Source: Caproicibacterium sp. BJN0003 (GTDB lineage: Bacteria > Bacillota > Clostridia > Oscillospirales > Acutalibacteraceae). Taken from it: a stretch of DNA of 64,000 nucleotides. The stretch is from the NCBI RefSeq assembly GCF_026314295.1, contig NZ_CP111108.1:372001-436000 (forward strand), in the 5' to 3' direction. Both the position numbers and the translations under genes were made by a program. The notes under the pieces are model-generated. The model did no database searches. It was given only the letters and a program-made list of their open reading frames with translations, and was not told where the DNA came from. This document shows, one piece after another, positions 9,340 to 18,221 of this stretch; the first letter of the stretch is position 1, and the number at the start of each line of letters is the position of its first letter.

Positions 9340-10258
9340 GCTGCATTCCTCCCACAAGATTGATAAAGTATTCCTCCAAATTAAGTCCGGCTCGCTCTAC
9401 GCCGGAGACCATCACATCGTTTTGGACCAGCTCTTTTACAACAATCTCTGGGGTATCAAGGAAAGCGTCCAAATGAATTTCTCGTTCATTTTCCACCTGA
9501 AACTCATTGCATGAAAGATTTTGTTGCAAGATTTTGGCAGCACGTTCAGTATTGTCTACGGTCAGCTTTAGATTCATTTTACATTTTTCTTCCAGATCGG
9601 CGGCACTGATGTGTTCAATCAGTTTTCCGTCATTCATAAAACCAAAAGTAGTTGCGATCTGAGAAAGCTCGCCGAGAATATGGCTGGAAATCAAAACCGT
9701 TGTGCCTTTTTCGTGGTTAAGCGAAAGGATCATTTCACGGAATTCTGCAATTCCCATAGGGTCAAGGCCATTGATCGGTTCATCCAAAATTAGCAGTTCC
9801 GGGTCATCTAAAACGGCAAGAGCAAGCCCGAGACGCTGTTTCATGCCGAGAGAGAAATTTTTGAATTTTTTAGTTCCGGTTTCCGAAAGACCGACAAATT
9901 TCAGTGCTTTTTGAACGCAGCTTTTGTCTTTCATTCCTCTTTGTAAACGATAATATTCCAAATTATCGTTTGCGGAAAGGTAAGGCAAAAATCCGGGAGT
10001 TTCAATCATACAGCCGGTTTTCGCACGGGCCTTTTGGAATCCGCTTTCGGTGGTTTCTCCCAAAAGCCGCAGGGAGCCACTGCTTGGTTTAGAAAGCCCG
10101 CTGATCATTTTGAGCAGGGTCGTTTTTCCAGCTCCGTTTTTACCGATTAAGCCATAAATTTCACCGCGGCGAAGTTCAAGATCCAAATCGGAAACTGCTT
10201 GAAAATTGCCGAATTTTTTTGAAATTTTGTTTGTGCTAAGAATATTTTCAGACAACAT
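9332..10258 (-). CDS. ABC transporter ATP-binding protein (BcrA-like)
   Basis: A 308-residue cytoplasmic ATPase. The Walker A motif is GKNGAGKTT, the signature is FSLGMKQRLG, and Walker B is LLILDEPINGLD with the following H-loop region. The C-terminal extension after about residue 215 is usual for BcrA-type drug or peptide exporters. Three in-frame ATGs occur close together. I prefer the third (MLSENILS) because GGAG sits six bases before it; the first would abut the operator palindrome. It overlaps the downstream permease gene by eight bases. Confidence 0.9.
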   Translation of the reverse strand: MLSENILSTNKISKKFGNFQAVSDLDLELRRGEIYGLIGKNGAGKTTLLKMISGLSKPSSGSLRLLGETTESGFQKARAKTGCMIETPGFLPYLSANDNLEYYRLQRGMKDKSCVQKALKFVGLSETGTKKFKNFSLGMKQRLGLALAVLDDPELLILDEPINGLDPMGIAEFREMILSLNHEKGTTVLISSHILGELSQIATTFGFMNDGKLIEHISAADLEEKCKMNLKLTVDNTERAAKILQQNLSCNEFQVENEREIHLDAFLDTPEIVVKELVQNDVMVSGVERAGLNLEEYFINLVGGMQHA

Positions 10259-10272
10259 CCTCATCTCCATAA

Positions 10273-10308
10273 TGTATTATTGTATTAAGTCTTTAATACA
10301 ATAATACA
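10273..10308. promoter_or_regulatory. 16-bp perfect palindromic operator of the ABC operon
   Basis: Two perfectly complementary 16-base arms (10273-10288 and 10293-10308) are separated by four bases. The element overlaps the -10 box of the promoter and ends 15 bases before the ATPase start. TTAATAC/GTATTAA palindromes of this kind are typical targets of GntR/YtrA-type repressors of ABC operons. No such regulator gene is adjacent in this window. Confidence 0.7.
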
Positions 10309-10328
10309 ACACTTTTGCAGTTTGTCAA
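10301..10328 (-). promoter_or_regulatory. SigA-type promoter of the ABC operon
   Basis: Minus-strand -35 TTGACA (10323-10328), 16-bp spacer and -10 TATTAT (10301-10306). The -10 lies inside the palindromic operator, so a bound protein would block it. Confidence 0.75.
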
Positions 10329-10362
10329 GACAAAAATAAAAAATTTTTAAAATGTAAAAAAT

Positions 10363-10411
10363 AAAATGGGGCGCTCTCCTTTCTGCTATGAAAAAAGGAA
10401 GCGTCCCATTT
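10363..10411 (-). terminator. Terminator after the NhaC antiporter gene
   Basis: A hairpin pairing AAATGGGGCGCT with AGCGTCCCATTT, plus an A/T-rich inner stem. It is followed on the minus strand by TTTTATTTTTT. It directly abuts the NhaC stop codon. Confidence 0.75.
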
Positions 10412-10412
10412 A

Positions 10413-11714
10413 TCATTGATTGGCTCGTTTTTTGTAAGTAATTTTAAAAAAGTTCCATAGAGGAATCAGGTATAAATAGAAGGCAAATAAAAGACTGATT
10501 TGGGGTGCACCTACTGCAGCCAGTGGAACTCCTCCTGCGATGGACCAGGGGATAAGGGGGGCTAAAACGACTACGGTGTTTTCAAGATTGATTGCCATTT
10601 CTTCATGGTCAGAAATCATTTCGTTGCAAAGCTGATGGGTCAGCATAATGGAAAGGGTTTGGTTGCAGGCAATCATTGAAGTGCCGATGGAAGTGCAGAG
10701 CAGGCTGCCATAGGGAGAAATCTTTTGGCCAAGTCTTCGAATTTTCTCTTTCAAATTGATAAGAAGACCGGTTCCATTAAAAATTCCGGCATAACAAGAG
10801 GAAAGACAAACAATCGCGGTAACATTCACCATCGAAAGGATACCGCCCCCATCAATTAATTTTCCAAGAACAGGGTCTTGTGCATGATAGCCGAAAATCA
10901 GCAGGTGAAATAATTGGGTGGGTTCTAGGACTTGTATCCAAAAAGCAATTCCAACGGCAGAAAGAATGCTTAATGACATCGTGATTTTAACTGAAATTTT
11001 AAAGCAAGATAGCACTAAAATTAAGATTGCAGGAATTAAGGTTAAAAAGGAGAGATTAAAATTTGTTTCGAAAATTTCTTTTATCCCAATCGAATTAGAT
11101 TCTGAATTATTAGTAAATCCTAAAAATATATATAATATGCAAGAAATAGAAAAGGGAACAATAGAGGTAAAAAACATTTTACGGATATTTGTAAAAAGGT
11201 TTGTTTTAGTCAGTTCACTGACTAAAAGTGCACTGGTAGACATTGGAGAACAGCGATCTCCAAAATAGACGCCAGAAAGAATGGCTCCTCCGAGGAAGGC
11301 AGGATCTAAACCCATCGCGTTTCCGATTGCCATCGTGATTACTCCCATGGTAGCTGCCGATCCGAAGGCAGTTCCCGTTAAAAAGGAAACCAAACAATTT
11401 AAAAGGAATGTGATTACAAGGAAGAAAGAAGGAAGCATTAGTCCGAAAGAATCAGAAATAATGGCGGGAATTGTCCCTGCTGCACGCCATAAGGCAGTGA
11501 TCATTCCAATTAATAGGAAGACGATCAAAATATTTTTAACAGTTTTAATTCCTGTAAGGGACATTTTCAAAAGTTCCTGTGGCTTTTTCCCTTTTCGCAG
11601 TCCATAAAAGCAAAATAAAAAGTATCCAAAGACCAACGCATATAAAATCGGGAAATTAAAAAGGACACAGCAAAATAGAGCAGCTGCAAAAAGCAGTAAA
11701 GTAGCAGTTTCCAT
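10413..11714 (-). CDS. NhaC-family Na+/H+ antiporter
   Basis: A 433-residue polytopic membrane protein of the NhaC family, which exchanges Na+ for H+ or acts as an amino-acid or organic-acid antiporter in some members. About 11 hydrophobic segments are visible, with family-like stretches GTAFGSAATMGV (about 132-143) and GVYFGDRCSPMSTSA (about 165-179). I chose the ATG at 11714 (METATLLLF) because AGAGG precedes it; an upstream start would add 17 residues. It is divergent from a LysR gene, with 104 bases between the preferred starts, so that regulator probably controls it. Confidence 0.85.
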   Translation of the reverse strand: METATLLLFAAALFCCVLFNFPILYALVFGYFLFCFYGLRKGKKPQELLKMSLTGIKTVKNILIVFLLIGMITALWRAAGTIPAIISDSFGLMLPSFFLVITFLLNCLVSFLTGTAFGSAATMGVITMAIGNAMGLDPAFLGGAILSGVYFGDRCSPMSTSALLVSELTKTNLFTNIRKMFFTSIVPFSISCILYIFLGFTNNSESNSIGIKEIFETNFNLSFLTLIPAILILVLSCFKISVKITMSLSILSAVGIAFWIQVLEPTQLFHLLIFGYHAQDPVLGKLIDGGGILSMVNVTAIVCLSSCYAGIFNGTGLLINLKEKIRRLGQKISPYGSLLCTSIGTSMIACNQTLSIMLTHQLCNEMISDHEEMAINLENTVVVLAPLIPWSIAGGVPLAAVGAPQISLLFAFYLYLIPLWNFFKITYKKRANQ

Positions 11715-11818
11715 CAGAAAGCCTCTTTTCAATTCCAGTATAAATTTTATAAAAACCATTGTCAAACTGTTATTTACGATATAAAATACAGCTAAAATAC
11801 TGTAATAGGAGAAAGAGA

Positions 11819-12748
11819 ATGAATTTTTTAAATATACACTATTTTTTAATGGTCGCGCAGGAACGCAGCTTTACAAGAGCCGCAGAGCGCCTTTATATTA
11901 CGCAGCAGACTTTAAGCGCCCAGATTGCCTCTATTGAACAGGAATTGGGATGTAAACTGTTTCAAAGAAAAATTCCACTGGAATTGACTTATGAGGGCCG
12001 GATATTTTTAAATTATGCAGAAGAATTTTCGGGAAAATATGAAGAAATGCAACAAGAATTTGGAGAGATCTCCGGCAATCAGAAAGGCTGTCTCCGCATT
12101 GGGATTGCCTATACAAGGGAGCATGCGCTGATGCCGAAAATTCTCAAAACATATCAAGAGCGATACCCTAACATTGAGATTCAATTGGTGGAAGATCTGA
12201 ACGATATTTTACAGCAGAAACTTTTAAAAAGGGAAATTGATTTGGCAATTGCAGGTTTCCTGACTCCTTTAAATGAAGTTCAGATGCGTGATTTCTATGA
12301 AGAAGAGGTCGTACTCTTAGTAGGAAAAGAGCTGTTGTCTCAACTTTATGGAGATCATGTAAAGCAAGTGATTCAAAAAATCAAGGAGGAAAAAAAGGTT
12401 ACCCCATTGGAAAAATGTCCGTTTTTAATGAATGGGCAAAAAGATATTGCCGGAAGAATTGGTCGGCATTTGATTGCGCAGGCGGGCTTTATTCCGGATA
12501 TTAGAGTAGAGGGGGGGAATATCGAAACACTTTTGGAACTTTGTGCAAAAAATATGGGAGCTTGTTTTTCTCCCAAGATTTTGGCACAGGCGGTTCTTTC
12601 CGAAAAGCAGCTTTCAAAAATGGAAGTTTTTCATTTCTCCGAAGATACATGGTATTGGATTCGATTTGCTTGGCTGAAGCAATCCTATGCACAAACTTTA
12701 ATTACCCATTTTATTGAGATCACAGAAAAATCATGTGTTGAAAAATAA
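11819..12748 (+). CDS. LysR-family transcriptional regulator (next to NhaC)
   Basis: A 309-residue regulator. The N-terminal helix-turn-helix includes AQERSFTRAAERLYITQQTLSA within residues 11-35, split here as AQERSFTRAAERL and YITQQTLSA. The C-terminal effector domain spans about 90-300. The start at 11819 has AGGAGA upstream and gives the canonical MNFLNIHYFL beginning; an upstream start is unlikely. It is divergent from the NhaC antiporter gene, its likeliest target. It is convergent with the muconate-cycloisomerase-like gene across a bidirectional terminator. Confidence 0.9.
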   Translation: MNFLNIHYFLMVAQERSFTRAAERLYITQQTLSAQIASIEQELGCKLFQRKIPLELTYEGRIFLNYAEEFSGKYEEMQQEFGEISGNQKGCLRIGIAYTREHALMPKILKTYQERYPNIEIQLVEDLNDILQQKLLKREIDLAIAGFLTPLNEVQMRDFYEEEVVLLVGKELLSQLYGDHVKQVIQKIKEEKKVTPLEKCPFLMNGQKDIAGRIGRHLIAQAGFIPDIRVEGGNIETLLELCAKNMGACFSPKILAQAVLSEKQLSKMEVFHFSEDTWYWIRFAWLKQSYAQTLITHFIEITEKSCVEK

Positions 12749-12784
12749 AAATCGGTCCATAGAAGGTTTCTATGGGCCGATTTT
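12747..12784. terminator. Bidirectional terminator between LysR and the enolase-superfamily gene
   Basis: The stem AAAATCGG plus CCATAGAA pairs with TTCTATGG plus CCGATTTT, with flanking A and T runs on both sides. It sits between two convergent stop codons. Confidence 0.75.
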
Positions 12785-12800
12785 ATGCTGTTTTAAGATT

Positions 12801-13934
12801 TCATTGAATGATAATCGGGTCAGCAACCGTATAACGCTTAAGCTGAGAAGCATCAATTTCCACACCAAAACCAGATTCTGTTTCTGATAAGAAAATGGAG
12901 CCATCCTGATAATTTGGTTCTTTCGTGGTGATAGTATCTGCCAGCAAAAGTGGCCCAAACAGTTCGCATCCGAGGGTTACTTGAGGAGTGGATGCTGCAA
13001 AATGAAGATATGCGGCAGTTCCCAAGCCGGTTTCAATCATACAGCCTACATAGCAGTCCATATGAGCCGCTTCGGCCAGAGAGGCAAGACGTTTTCCACC
13101 GAGCAGACCGCCGATCTTTGTAAGCTTGATCCCGAACAAATGGAAAGTGTGGGCACGAATCAGATCCATGGCATTTTGCAGAGAGTCAAGGCTTTCGTCG
13201 GCTAAGAGTGGAACGGGTGTTTTTTGGGTCAGAATGGAAAGTCCTTCCCGATCGTCTTTCGAAAGCGGTTGCTCGGCAAAATCAAGATGATAGGGTGCCA
13301 TTTTTTGTAAAGCTTCCAAAGCCTCAAAGAAACTCCAACCTTGATTAGCGTCAATTCGAAGGTGAAGGTCTTTGCCGAAATGTTCCCGAATGGCAGCGAC
13401 CCGCGCAATATCCTGTTCCAGAGAGAGAACGCCGGTTTTGAATTTAAAAATCCGAAATCCCTGTGCATATTTTTCTTCTGCTTCCTGAATTTCTTTTTTG
13501 ATGTCTCCGGTTGCGAGGGACCAGCTCATAGGAACGCTGCTGCGGACTTTTCCACCCAAAAGTTCATAAACGGGCAGATGAAATGCTTTTCCAGTCAGAT
13601 CAAAAAGTGCCATCTCTACGGCAGCTTTGGCAAAATGATTGCCGCGGACTAATTGTTCCATCCGCATGCGCAGAGATTCTAATTGGGTTCCTTCCTGCCC
13701 GATGAGATAGGGCGCGAGATATTTCTGCACCACAGCGGCAGCACTTTCTACACTTTCTTCCGACCAAGTGGGGCCGCCTAAAAAGGCAGCTTCTCCCCAG
13801 CTTTCCAATCCCTGTTCTTCTGTGATTTTTACAAGTAGAAAATCGACGTGCTTTACCGTCATCAGGCTCATTACATGAGGGCGCTTTAGTGGGATCTGTA
13901 CAATTTGCGCAGAAATTTTTTTAATTCGATGCAT
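12801..13934 (-). CDS. Mandelate racemase/muconate lactonizing enzyme family protein
   Basis: A 377-residue enolase-superfamily enzyme of the muconate cycloisomerase subgroup, full length for the family. The capping domain is followed by a barrel with the catalytic KxK (FKFKTG), the metal ligands Asp in RIDANQGW, Glu in FAEQPL and Asp in LLADESL, and the second general base Lys in KLTKIGG. The C-terminal DxD typical of dipeptide epimerases is not evident. Cycloisomerase, N-acylamino-acid racemase or OSB-synthase-like activity is therefore as likely as dipeptide epimerization. The start at 13934 has GGGGGAT upstream. It has its own promoter and a long leader hairpin. Confidence 0.85.
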   Translation of the reverse strand: MHRIKKISAQIVQIPLKRPHVMSLMTVKHVDFLLVKITEEQGLESWGEAAFLGGPTWSEESVESAAAVVQKYLAPYLIGQEGTQLESLRMRMEQLVRGNHFAKAAVEMALFDLTGKAFHLPVYELLGGKVRSSVPMSWSLATGDIKKEIQEAEEKYAQGFRIFKFKTGVLSLEQDIARVAAIREHFGKDLHLRIDANQGWSFFEALEALQKMAPYHLDFAEQPLSKDDREGLSILTQKTPVPLLADESLDSLQNAMDLIRAHTFHLFGIKLTKIGGLLGGKRLASLAEAAHMDCYVGCMIETGLGTAAYLHFAASTPQVTLGCELFGPLLLADTITTKEPNYQDGSIFLSETESGFGVEIDASQLKRYTVADPIIIQ

Positions 13935-13956
13935 TTTTATCCCCCTTTTTAAAGAA

Positions 13957-14000
13957 AAAGGTGTTTCATTTTTCGCTTTTTCGAAAAATGAAACACCTTT
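13957..14000 (-). promoter_or_regulatory. 19-bp perfect hairpin plus U-run in the leader of the enolase-superfamily gene
   Basis: Perfectly complementary 19-base arms (13957-13975 and 13982-14000) have a six-base loop. On the minus strand TTTTTCTTT follows and then the ribosome site of the gene at 13934. The promoter lies upstream of the hairpin, so it falls at the extreme 5' end of this transcript as well as downstream of azlD. It may be the azlCD terminator, an attenuator, or a DNA operator at the start site. Confidence 0.7.
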
Positions 14001-14013
14001 GTTATTGCTTTTT

Positions 14014-14042
14014 ATCATAAGAATTCTTTGAGAAAATGTCAA
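14014..14042 (-). promoter_or_regulatory. SigA promoter driving the enolase-superfamily gene
   Basis: Minus-strand -35 TTGACA (14037-14042), 17-bp spacer and -10 TATGAT (14014-14019). The predicted start is near 14007, immediately before the 19-bp hairpin. Confidence 0.75.
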
Positions 14043-14107
14043 CCATTTAAAGGTTTCTTTTCAATGTTATTTTACTGGATAACTTTTTTATTTCTGTAAA
14101 AATTCTT

Positions 14108-14416
14108 TTAAAAAAAGCAGAGGATTTGTTCGGTTAAAAAAACCGCAGCGCAGCTGCAAGCGGCTACCATAACCAGACTTTTCCCCCAAAAGGATACAAT
14201 GATAGCGACCAAAAAGCCAATCAGACCGCTGATAAGAGAATTTGTAGAGTAAAGAATCGACGGAAATGTCATGGCAGTCAGACAGGCACAGGGGACATAA
14301 GTTAGAAAAGACCGCAAAAACCGATTCTTGATCTTCTTTTGAAAAAGTGTTAGAGGCAGCATGCGAATCAGATAAGTTGTCAAGGCCATTGCAAAGATAC
14401 AGATATAAATATTCAC
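14108..14416 (-). CDS. azlD: AzlD-type branched-chain amino acid exporter small subunit
   Basis: A 102-residue membrane protein with three to four hydrophobic segments, matching the AzlD family (TYLIRMLPLTLF near the N-terminus). With AzlC it forms an exporter for branched-chain and similar amino acids. It overlaps azlC by four bases (ATGA), so the two are translationally coupled. Confidence 0.88.
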   Translation of the reverse strand: MNIYICIFAMALTTYLIRMLPLTLFQKKIKNRFLRSFLTYVPCACLTAMTFPSILYSTNSLISGLIGFLVAIIVSFWGKSLVMVAACSCAAVFLTEQILCFF

Positions 14417-15159
14417 GCCAAGGCCTCCTGCGCATTTTCCTCATCACCTATCGGAAATAAGAGCGCACCAACCGCTGCGGAGATTACCGTGCATAAAATG
14501 ACCGAGAGGCTGGAAGAAATCCCGTTCAGCACTGGAATCCAGTAAAAGAGGCAGCTGAGAATAAGAGAAATCAGCGTGACGGCCAAAATGGATTTTTGTG
14601 CGCGTGCCTGGGGAATTACAATGGCAATGAACATTCCATAAAGAGCAACGCCAAGAGCGGTACGAATCATCAGCGGCAGTGCGGAACTTGCCAAGGCACC
14701 GGCGAGCGTTCCACCGGTCCAGCCGATCATTGGAGTTAGGCCGAGGCCCAACAAATAGGGAACCGTCAGAGGCTTTTGGCGTGCCATTGCCAGAGCAAAA
14801 ATTTCGTCGGTGTTAAAAAATGCAATAATGAGTCTTGGCAGCGTACCGATGCGGCTGCCCATTTTTTGACTGAGAGAAAGGCTCATTAGGGCATAACGAC
14901 TGTTGATGACTAACTGTGTCAAAATGAGTTCCCAAAGAGAAGCTCCCGCTGTAATTGCAGTTAATCCTGCAAATTGACCGGCGCTCGTCAGATTGGAAAA
15001 GGAAATTACTGCTGCATCCCATGCACTGATTCCGTGGGAAGCTGCCAGAGCGCCAAATCCAAAGCTGACGGAAAAGTACCCGATTCCAACAGGCATCCCG
15101 TCCCAGACTCCAATTTTATATTCCATACCATTCATATTTTTAGTTAACTTCTTTCCCAT
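14413..15159 (-). CDS. azlC: AzlC-family amino acid exporter large subunit
   Basis: A 248-residue membrane protein with seven or more hydrophobic segments and the family stretch GVWDGMPVGIGYFSVSFGFG (18-37). Normal family length is about 230-250. The start at 15159 has only a weak ribosome site; the ATG nine codons in (MNGMEYK) is preceded by AGAAG and is an alternative. It is divergent from a LysR gene 97 bases away, the likely regulator. Confidence 0.88.
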   Translation of the reverse strand: MGKKLTKNMNGMEYKIGVWDGMPVGIGYFSVSFGFGALAASHGISAWDAAVISFSNLTSAGQFAGLTAITAGASLWELILTQLVINSRYALMSLSLSQKMGSRIGTLPRLIIAFFNTDEIFALAMARQKPLTVPYLLGLGLTPMIGWTGGTLAGALASSALPLMIRTALGVALYGMFIAIVIPQARAQKSILAVTLISLILSCLFYWIPVLNGISSSLSVILCTVISAAVGALLFPIGDEENAQEALA

Positions 15160-15256
15160 TTGTTTTTCTCAAAAATAGTATACCTGTTTCTTTACAATTA
15201 GTAAAACAAATTGTTATAATTGATTCATTAGAGAAACTAATGGGATGGGTGAAAAT

Positions 15257-16141
15257 ATGACGAGATATGAAGTCTTTTTACAAGTGGTCGAGACCGGAAG
15301 TTTTACAAAAGCGGCTCATCAGCTCGGTTATACCCAATCCGCAGTAAACCAAAACGTAAAAGCTTTGGAAGAAGAGCTTTCCACGGCGCTTTTGCAGCGG
15401 ACAAAAAATCGGGTAGAGCTGACAGCGGATGGAAAAGAATATCTGCCTTATCTGCAGGCGCTTTGCGCGGCACATCGACGCCTTGAGGGAAAAGTGCTGG
15501 AGATGCATGGTCTTCAAAATGCGGTGGTTCGGATCGGAACGTTTACTAGTGTAAGCCGCAGCTTTTTACCGCGTGCAATGAAAGAATTTCGAAAACTTTA
15601 TCCAATGGTGCAGTTTGTATTGGACCAGGGAGAATATACAACAATTGCCCAATGGATCAAAGAAGGACGCGTGGACTTTGGTTTTCTCAATCCGGATGCA
15701 GTCAGCGGTTTGGAGACTATCCCTCTTTGTGAAGATGGGATGATGGCGGTATTGCCCAAAAATCATCCTTTGGCTTCCTTTTCCCATGTTGAAGTGAAAG
15801 AGCTTGCGCAAGAGCCGTTTATTCTTTTGGGAGAAGGGGAATACAGTGTGCCGCTCAATGTTTTTCGAAGCCTTTTGCTGACTCCGGATATCCGTTATCG
15901 CGTGATTGATGATGATACGATTATTGCGATGGTAGAGCAAGGGCTTGGTGTTTCTGCATTGTATCAGTTGGTGCTGAGAAAGATCGATCACAAAAATGTT
16001 GTGATTCGTCCGATCAGACCAGTCATGAAACGAACGATTTCCCTTGCGTTTCGAGACAGGAAGACACTGCCGATGGGAGCACGTTATTTTGTGAATTTTT
16101 TACTGCAAAATCTAGAACAGCATCAGAAAGAAACTTTATAA
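15257..16141 (+). CDS. LysR-family transcriptional regulator of azlCD
   Basis: A 294-residue regulator. The helix-turn-helix comprises FLQVVETGSFTKAAHQLGYT followed by QSAVNQNVKALEEEL, and the effector-binding domain covers the rest. I prefer the ATG at 15257 (MTRYEVFLQV) with GGGTGA upstream; the ATG at 15245 would add four residues. It is divergent from azlC, a common clostridial arrangement. Its stop is nine bases from the stop of the convergent asparagine synthetase gene and no terminator is visible between them. Confidence 0.9.
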   Translation: MTRYEVFLQVVETGSFTKAAHQLGYTQSAVNQNVKALEEELSTALLQRTKNRVELTADGKEYLPYLQALCAAHRRLEGKVLEMHGLQNAVVRIGTFTSVSRSFLPRAMKEFRKLYPMVQFVLDQGEYTTIAQWIKEGRVDFGFLNPDAVSGLETIPLCEDGMMAVLPKNHPLASFSHVEVKELAQEPFILLGEGEYSVPLNVFRSLLLTPDIRYRVIDDDTIIAMVEQGLGVSALYQLVLRKIDHKNVVIRPIRPVMKRTISLAFRDRKTLPMGARYFVNFLLQNLEQHQKETL

Positions 16142-16149
16142 AATCGAAT

Positions 16150-18006
16150 TTAAGAGAGACATGGTTGAAGGTGATATTTTTCCATCCAGTCTTCGATCTG
16201 CAGAATATAGGCCATCATTTGAGGAGCTGCCATCAGCTGTCCAAACCATGGTTTTCCGTAATCTTTTGGAGAGGATAAAAAGAGGTCTGCCTTTTTGGGG
16301 TCAAGAAAAGCATTTACCGGTGCATTGGAATTTTTTAAAAGTGCCGAAAACCGCTCGGCTAAAAGCTTTTCATAATTTGGACTGTACATTTTTGGATAGG
16401 GGCTCTTTTTGCGATGAAGAATTTCGTCCGGCAAAAGATCTTTGCAGGCATCCCGCAAAAGCGCTTTTTCTACTCCATGCTGATATTTCATGTTCCACGG
16501 CACATTGTAAAGATATTCAATGATGCGGTGGTCTGCAAACGGCACTCTAGCTTCCAGTCCATAGGCCATACTGGTTCGATCCATGCGGTCGAGAAGCGTT
16601 TGCATAAACCACCGAATATTTAGAAAGCTAATTTCACGCCGCCGTTTTTCTTCCGCCGTTTCTCCCTCTAGATAGGGAACATCGTGCAGGGATTCTTCGT
16701 ATCTGCTGTGAGAGTATTCGTCGATTTTCAATTTCTTAATAAAATCGTCATTTAAAAGAACGATTCTTGCAGATGAATCTTTGGACCACGGAAATCCATC
16801 GGCTTCAAAAAGATCTTTGCGATAAAACCATGGATATCCACCGAAGATTTCGTCGGCGCATTCGCCGGTAAGTGCAACTTTATTCTGCTGCTTTACAAGA
16901 GAGCAAAAATAAAGAAGAGAACCGTCTACATCGGTCATACCGGGAAGATCCTTTGCGGAGACGGCGTCAAATAGAGAATCGACCAACTGATACTCATCGC
17001 ACTCCAAATAGGTATGATGAGTGTGACAAGCTTTGAGCATTTTATCTACGAATGGGCGATCCTGTGCCGGCTGAAACGAATTGGAACGAAAGTTTTTATC
17101 ATTGTCCACAAAATCAAAAGAAAAGGTATTGAGAAGAGAACCGTTCTTTTGCAAAAAATCAGCTGCGACCGCGGTGACAATGCTGGAATCGATTCCTCCG
17201 GAAAGGAAACTGCAGACAGGAACATCTGCCACCATCTGTCTGGTAATTGAATCTCGGACCAAAAAAGAAACGGTATCCACCGTCTTTTCATAACTGTCCG
17301 TATGCTCTTTCGCTTTCAGTTTCCAATAAGCGAATTGGTGAAATCCGTCTTTTGAGAAGAGAACACAGGTTCCCGGTTTTACCTCACAGATCCCTTTGAA
17401 TACGCCGCAGCCTGGAGTCCTTGCAGGCCCAATTCCAAAAATCTCTCGGAAACTATCGAGATTCACTTCTGGTTTTACATATGGATGACAGAACAAAGCC
17501 TTTATTTCGGAACCGAAAACAAGAGAATCATTCTTTAACGTATAAAATAATGGTTTAACTCCTACGCGGTCCCGATATAAAAGAAGCTGATTCTTTTTGC
17601 CATCCCAAATTCCAAAGGCAAAGATTCCATTGAGTTTCGTAACAAAGTCCATGCCGTATTCCATATAGGCGTAGAGGATCACTTCCGTATCGGAAGTGGT
17701 TTCAAAATGATATCCTGCTTGTTCGAGAGCTGGCTTGATCTCTTCTGTATTATAAATTTCTCCGTTGTAGACGATTGCATATTCAAAGTCGCCTGCTTTT
17801 CGGATCATCGGCTGAGCTCCACCTAGAATATCACGGATCGAAAGTCTTGCGTGGGAAAATCCAATGTTTTCCCGTAGATATTCTCCTGATTGATCGCTGC
17901 CACGATGGGCAACTGAAGTCCGCATATCAATTAAAATCTGATTCCACTTTTCCTGTTCTGTTGTAAAATTTTTTTGAAAATCACAAAATCCGGCAATTCC
18001 ACACAT
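16150..18006 (-). CDS. asnB: Asparagine synthetase, glutamine-hydrolysing
   Basis: A 618-residue cytoplasmic enzyme making asparagine from aspartate, glutamine and ATP. The start at 18006 yields MCGIAGF, exposing the catalytic Cys2 after Met removal, and GGGGTG precedes it; an upstream start would bury that Cys. The N-terminal glutaminase domain has RLSIRD and YNGEIYN. The synthetase domain has the PPi-loop SGGIDSS and later GECADEIFGGY. All key residues are present, unlike the divergent AsnB homologue in the lasso cluster at 37494. Monocistronic. Confidence 0.95.
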   Translation of the reverse strand: MCGIAGFCDFQKNFTTEQEKWNQILIDMRTSVAHRGSDQSGEYLRENIGFSHARLSIRDILGGAQPMIRKAGDFEYAIVYNGEIYNTEEIKPALEQAGYHFETTSDTEVILYAYMEYGMDFVTKLNGIFAFGIWDGKKNQLLLYRDRVGVKPLFYTLKNDSLVFGSEIKALFCHPYVKPEVNLDSFREIFGIGPARTPGCGVFKGICEVKPGTCVLFSKDGFHQFAYWKLKAKEHTDSYEKTVDTVSFLVRDSITRQMVADVPVCSFLSGGIDSSIVTAVAADFLQKNGSLLNTFSFDFVDNDKNFRSNSFQPAQDRPFVDKMLKACHTHHTYLECDEYQLVDSLFDAVSAKDLPGMTDVDGSLLYFCSLVKQQNKVALTGECADEIFGGYPWFYRKDLFEADGFPWSKDSSARIVLLNDDFIKKLKIDEYSHSRYEESLHDVPYLEGETAEEKRRREISFLNIRWFMQTLLDRMDRTSMAYGLEARVPFADHRIIEYLYNVPWNMKYQHGVEKALLRDACKDLLPDEILHRKKSPYPKMYSPNYEKLLAERFSALLKNSNAPVNAFLDPKKADLFLSSPKDYGKPWFGQLMAAPQMMAYILQIEDWMEKYHLQPCLS

Positions 18007-18171
18007 AAATACACCCCGCTTTTGCAAAATAAAAAGGGAACGCTCTAAAAAGTAAATATAATTGTTCTGTTCTTTATCTTATTCAGAAAGTAGGAAAAAG
18101 GGGTACGAATTTCCGGCAGATAAATAAATTCCTTATTTTGTTAATAAAAACAAATGAAAAATAAATTTGGT

Positions 18172-18201
18172 GCATAAATTGATTTCTTTTTGTGAATATT
18201 A
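18172..18201 (+). promoter_or_regulatory. Candidate forespore (sigF/sigG-type) promoter of the coat protein gene
   Basis: A -35-like GCATA (18172-18176), 15-base spacer and GTGAATATTA (18192-18201). The latter fits the SigF -10 consensus GGNRANANTW at all but one defined position. No SigA-type hexamer pair is evident here. Inferred from known Bacillus consensus sequences. Confidence 0.4.
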
Positions 18202-18221
18202 AAAACGGAAGGTGATTTATT

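Noticed and set aside
16150-18006. Housekeeping asnB as a possible second lasso cyclase
   Set aside because: All canonical AsnB residues are present (Cys2, SGGIDSS, GECADEIFGGY) and there is no precursor or B1/B2 gene nearby.
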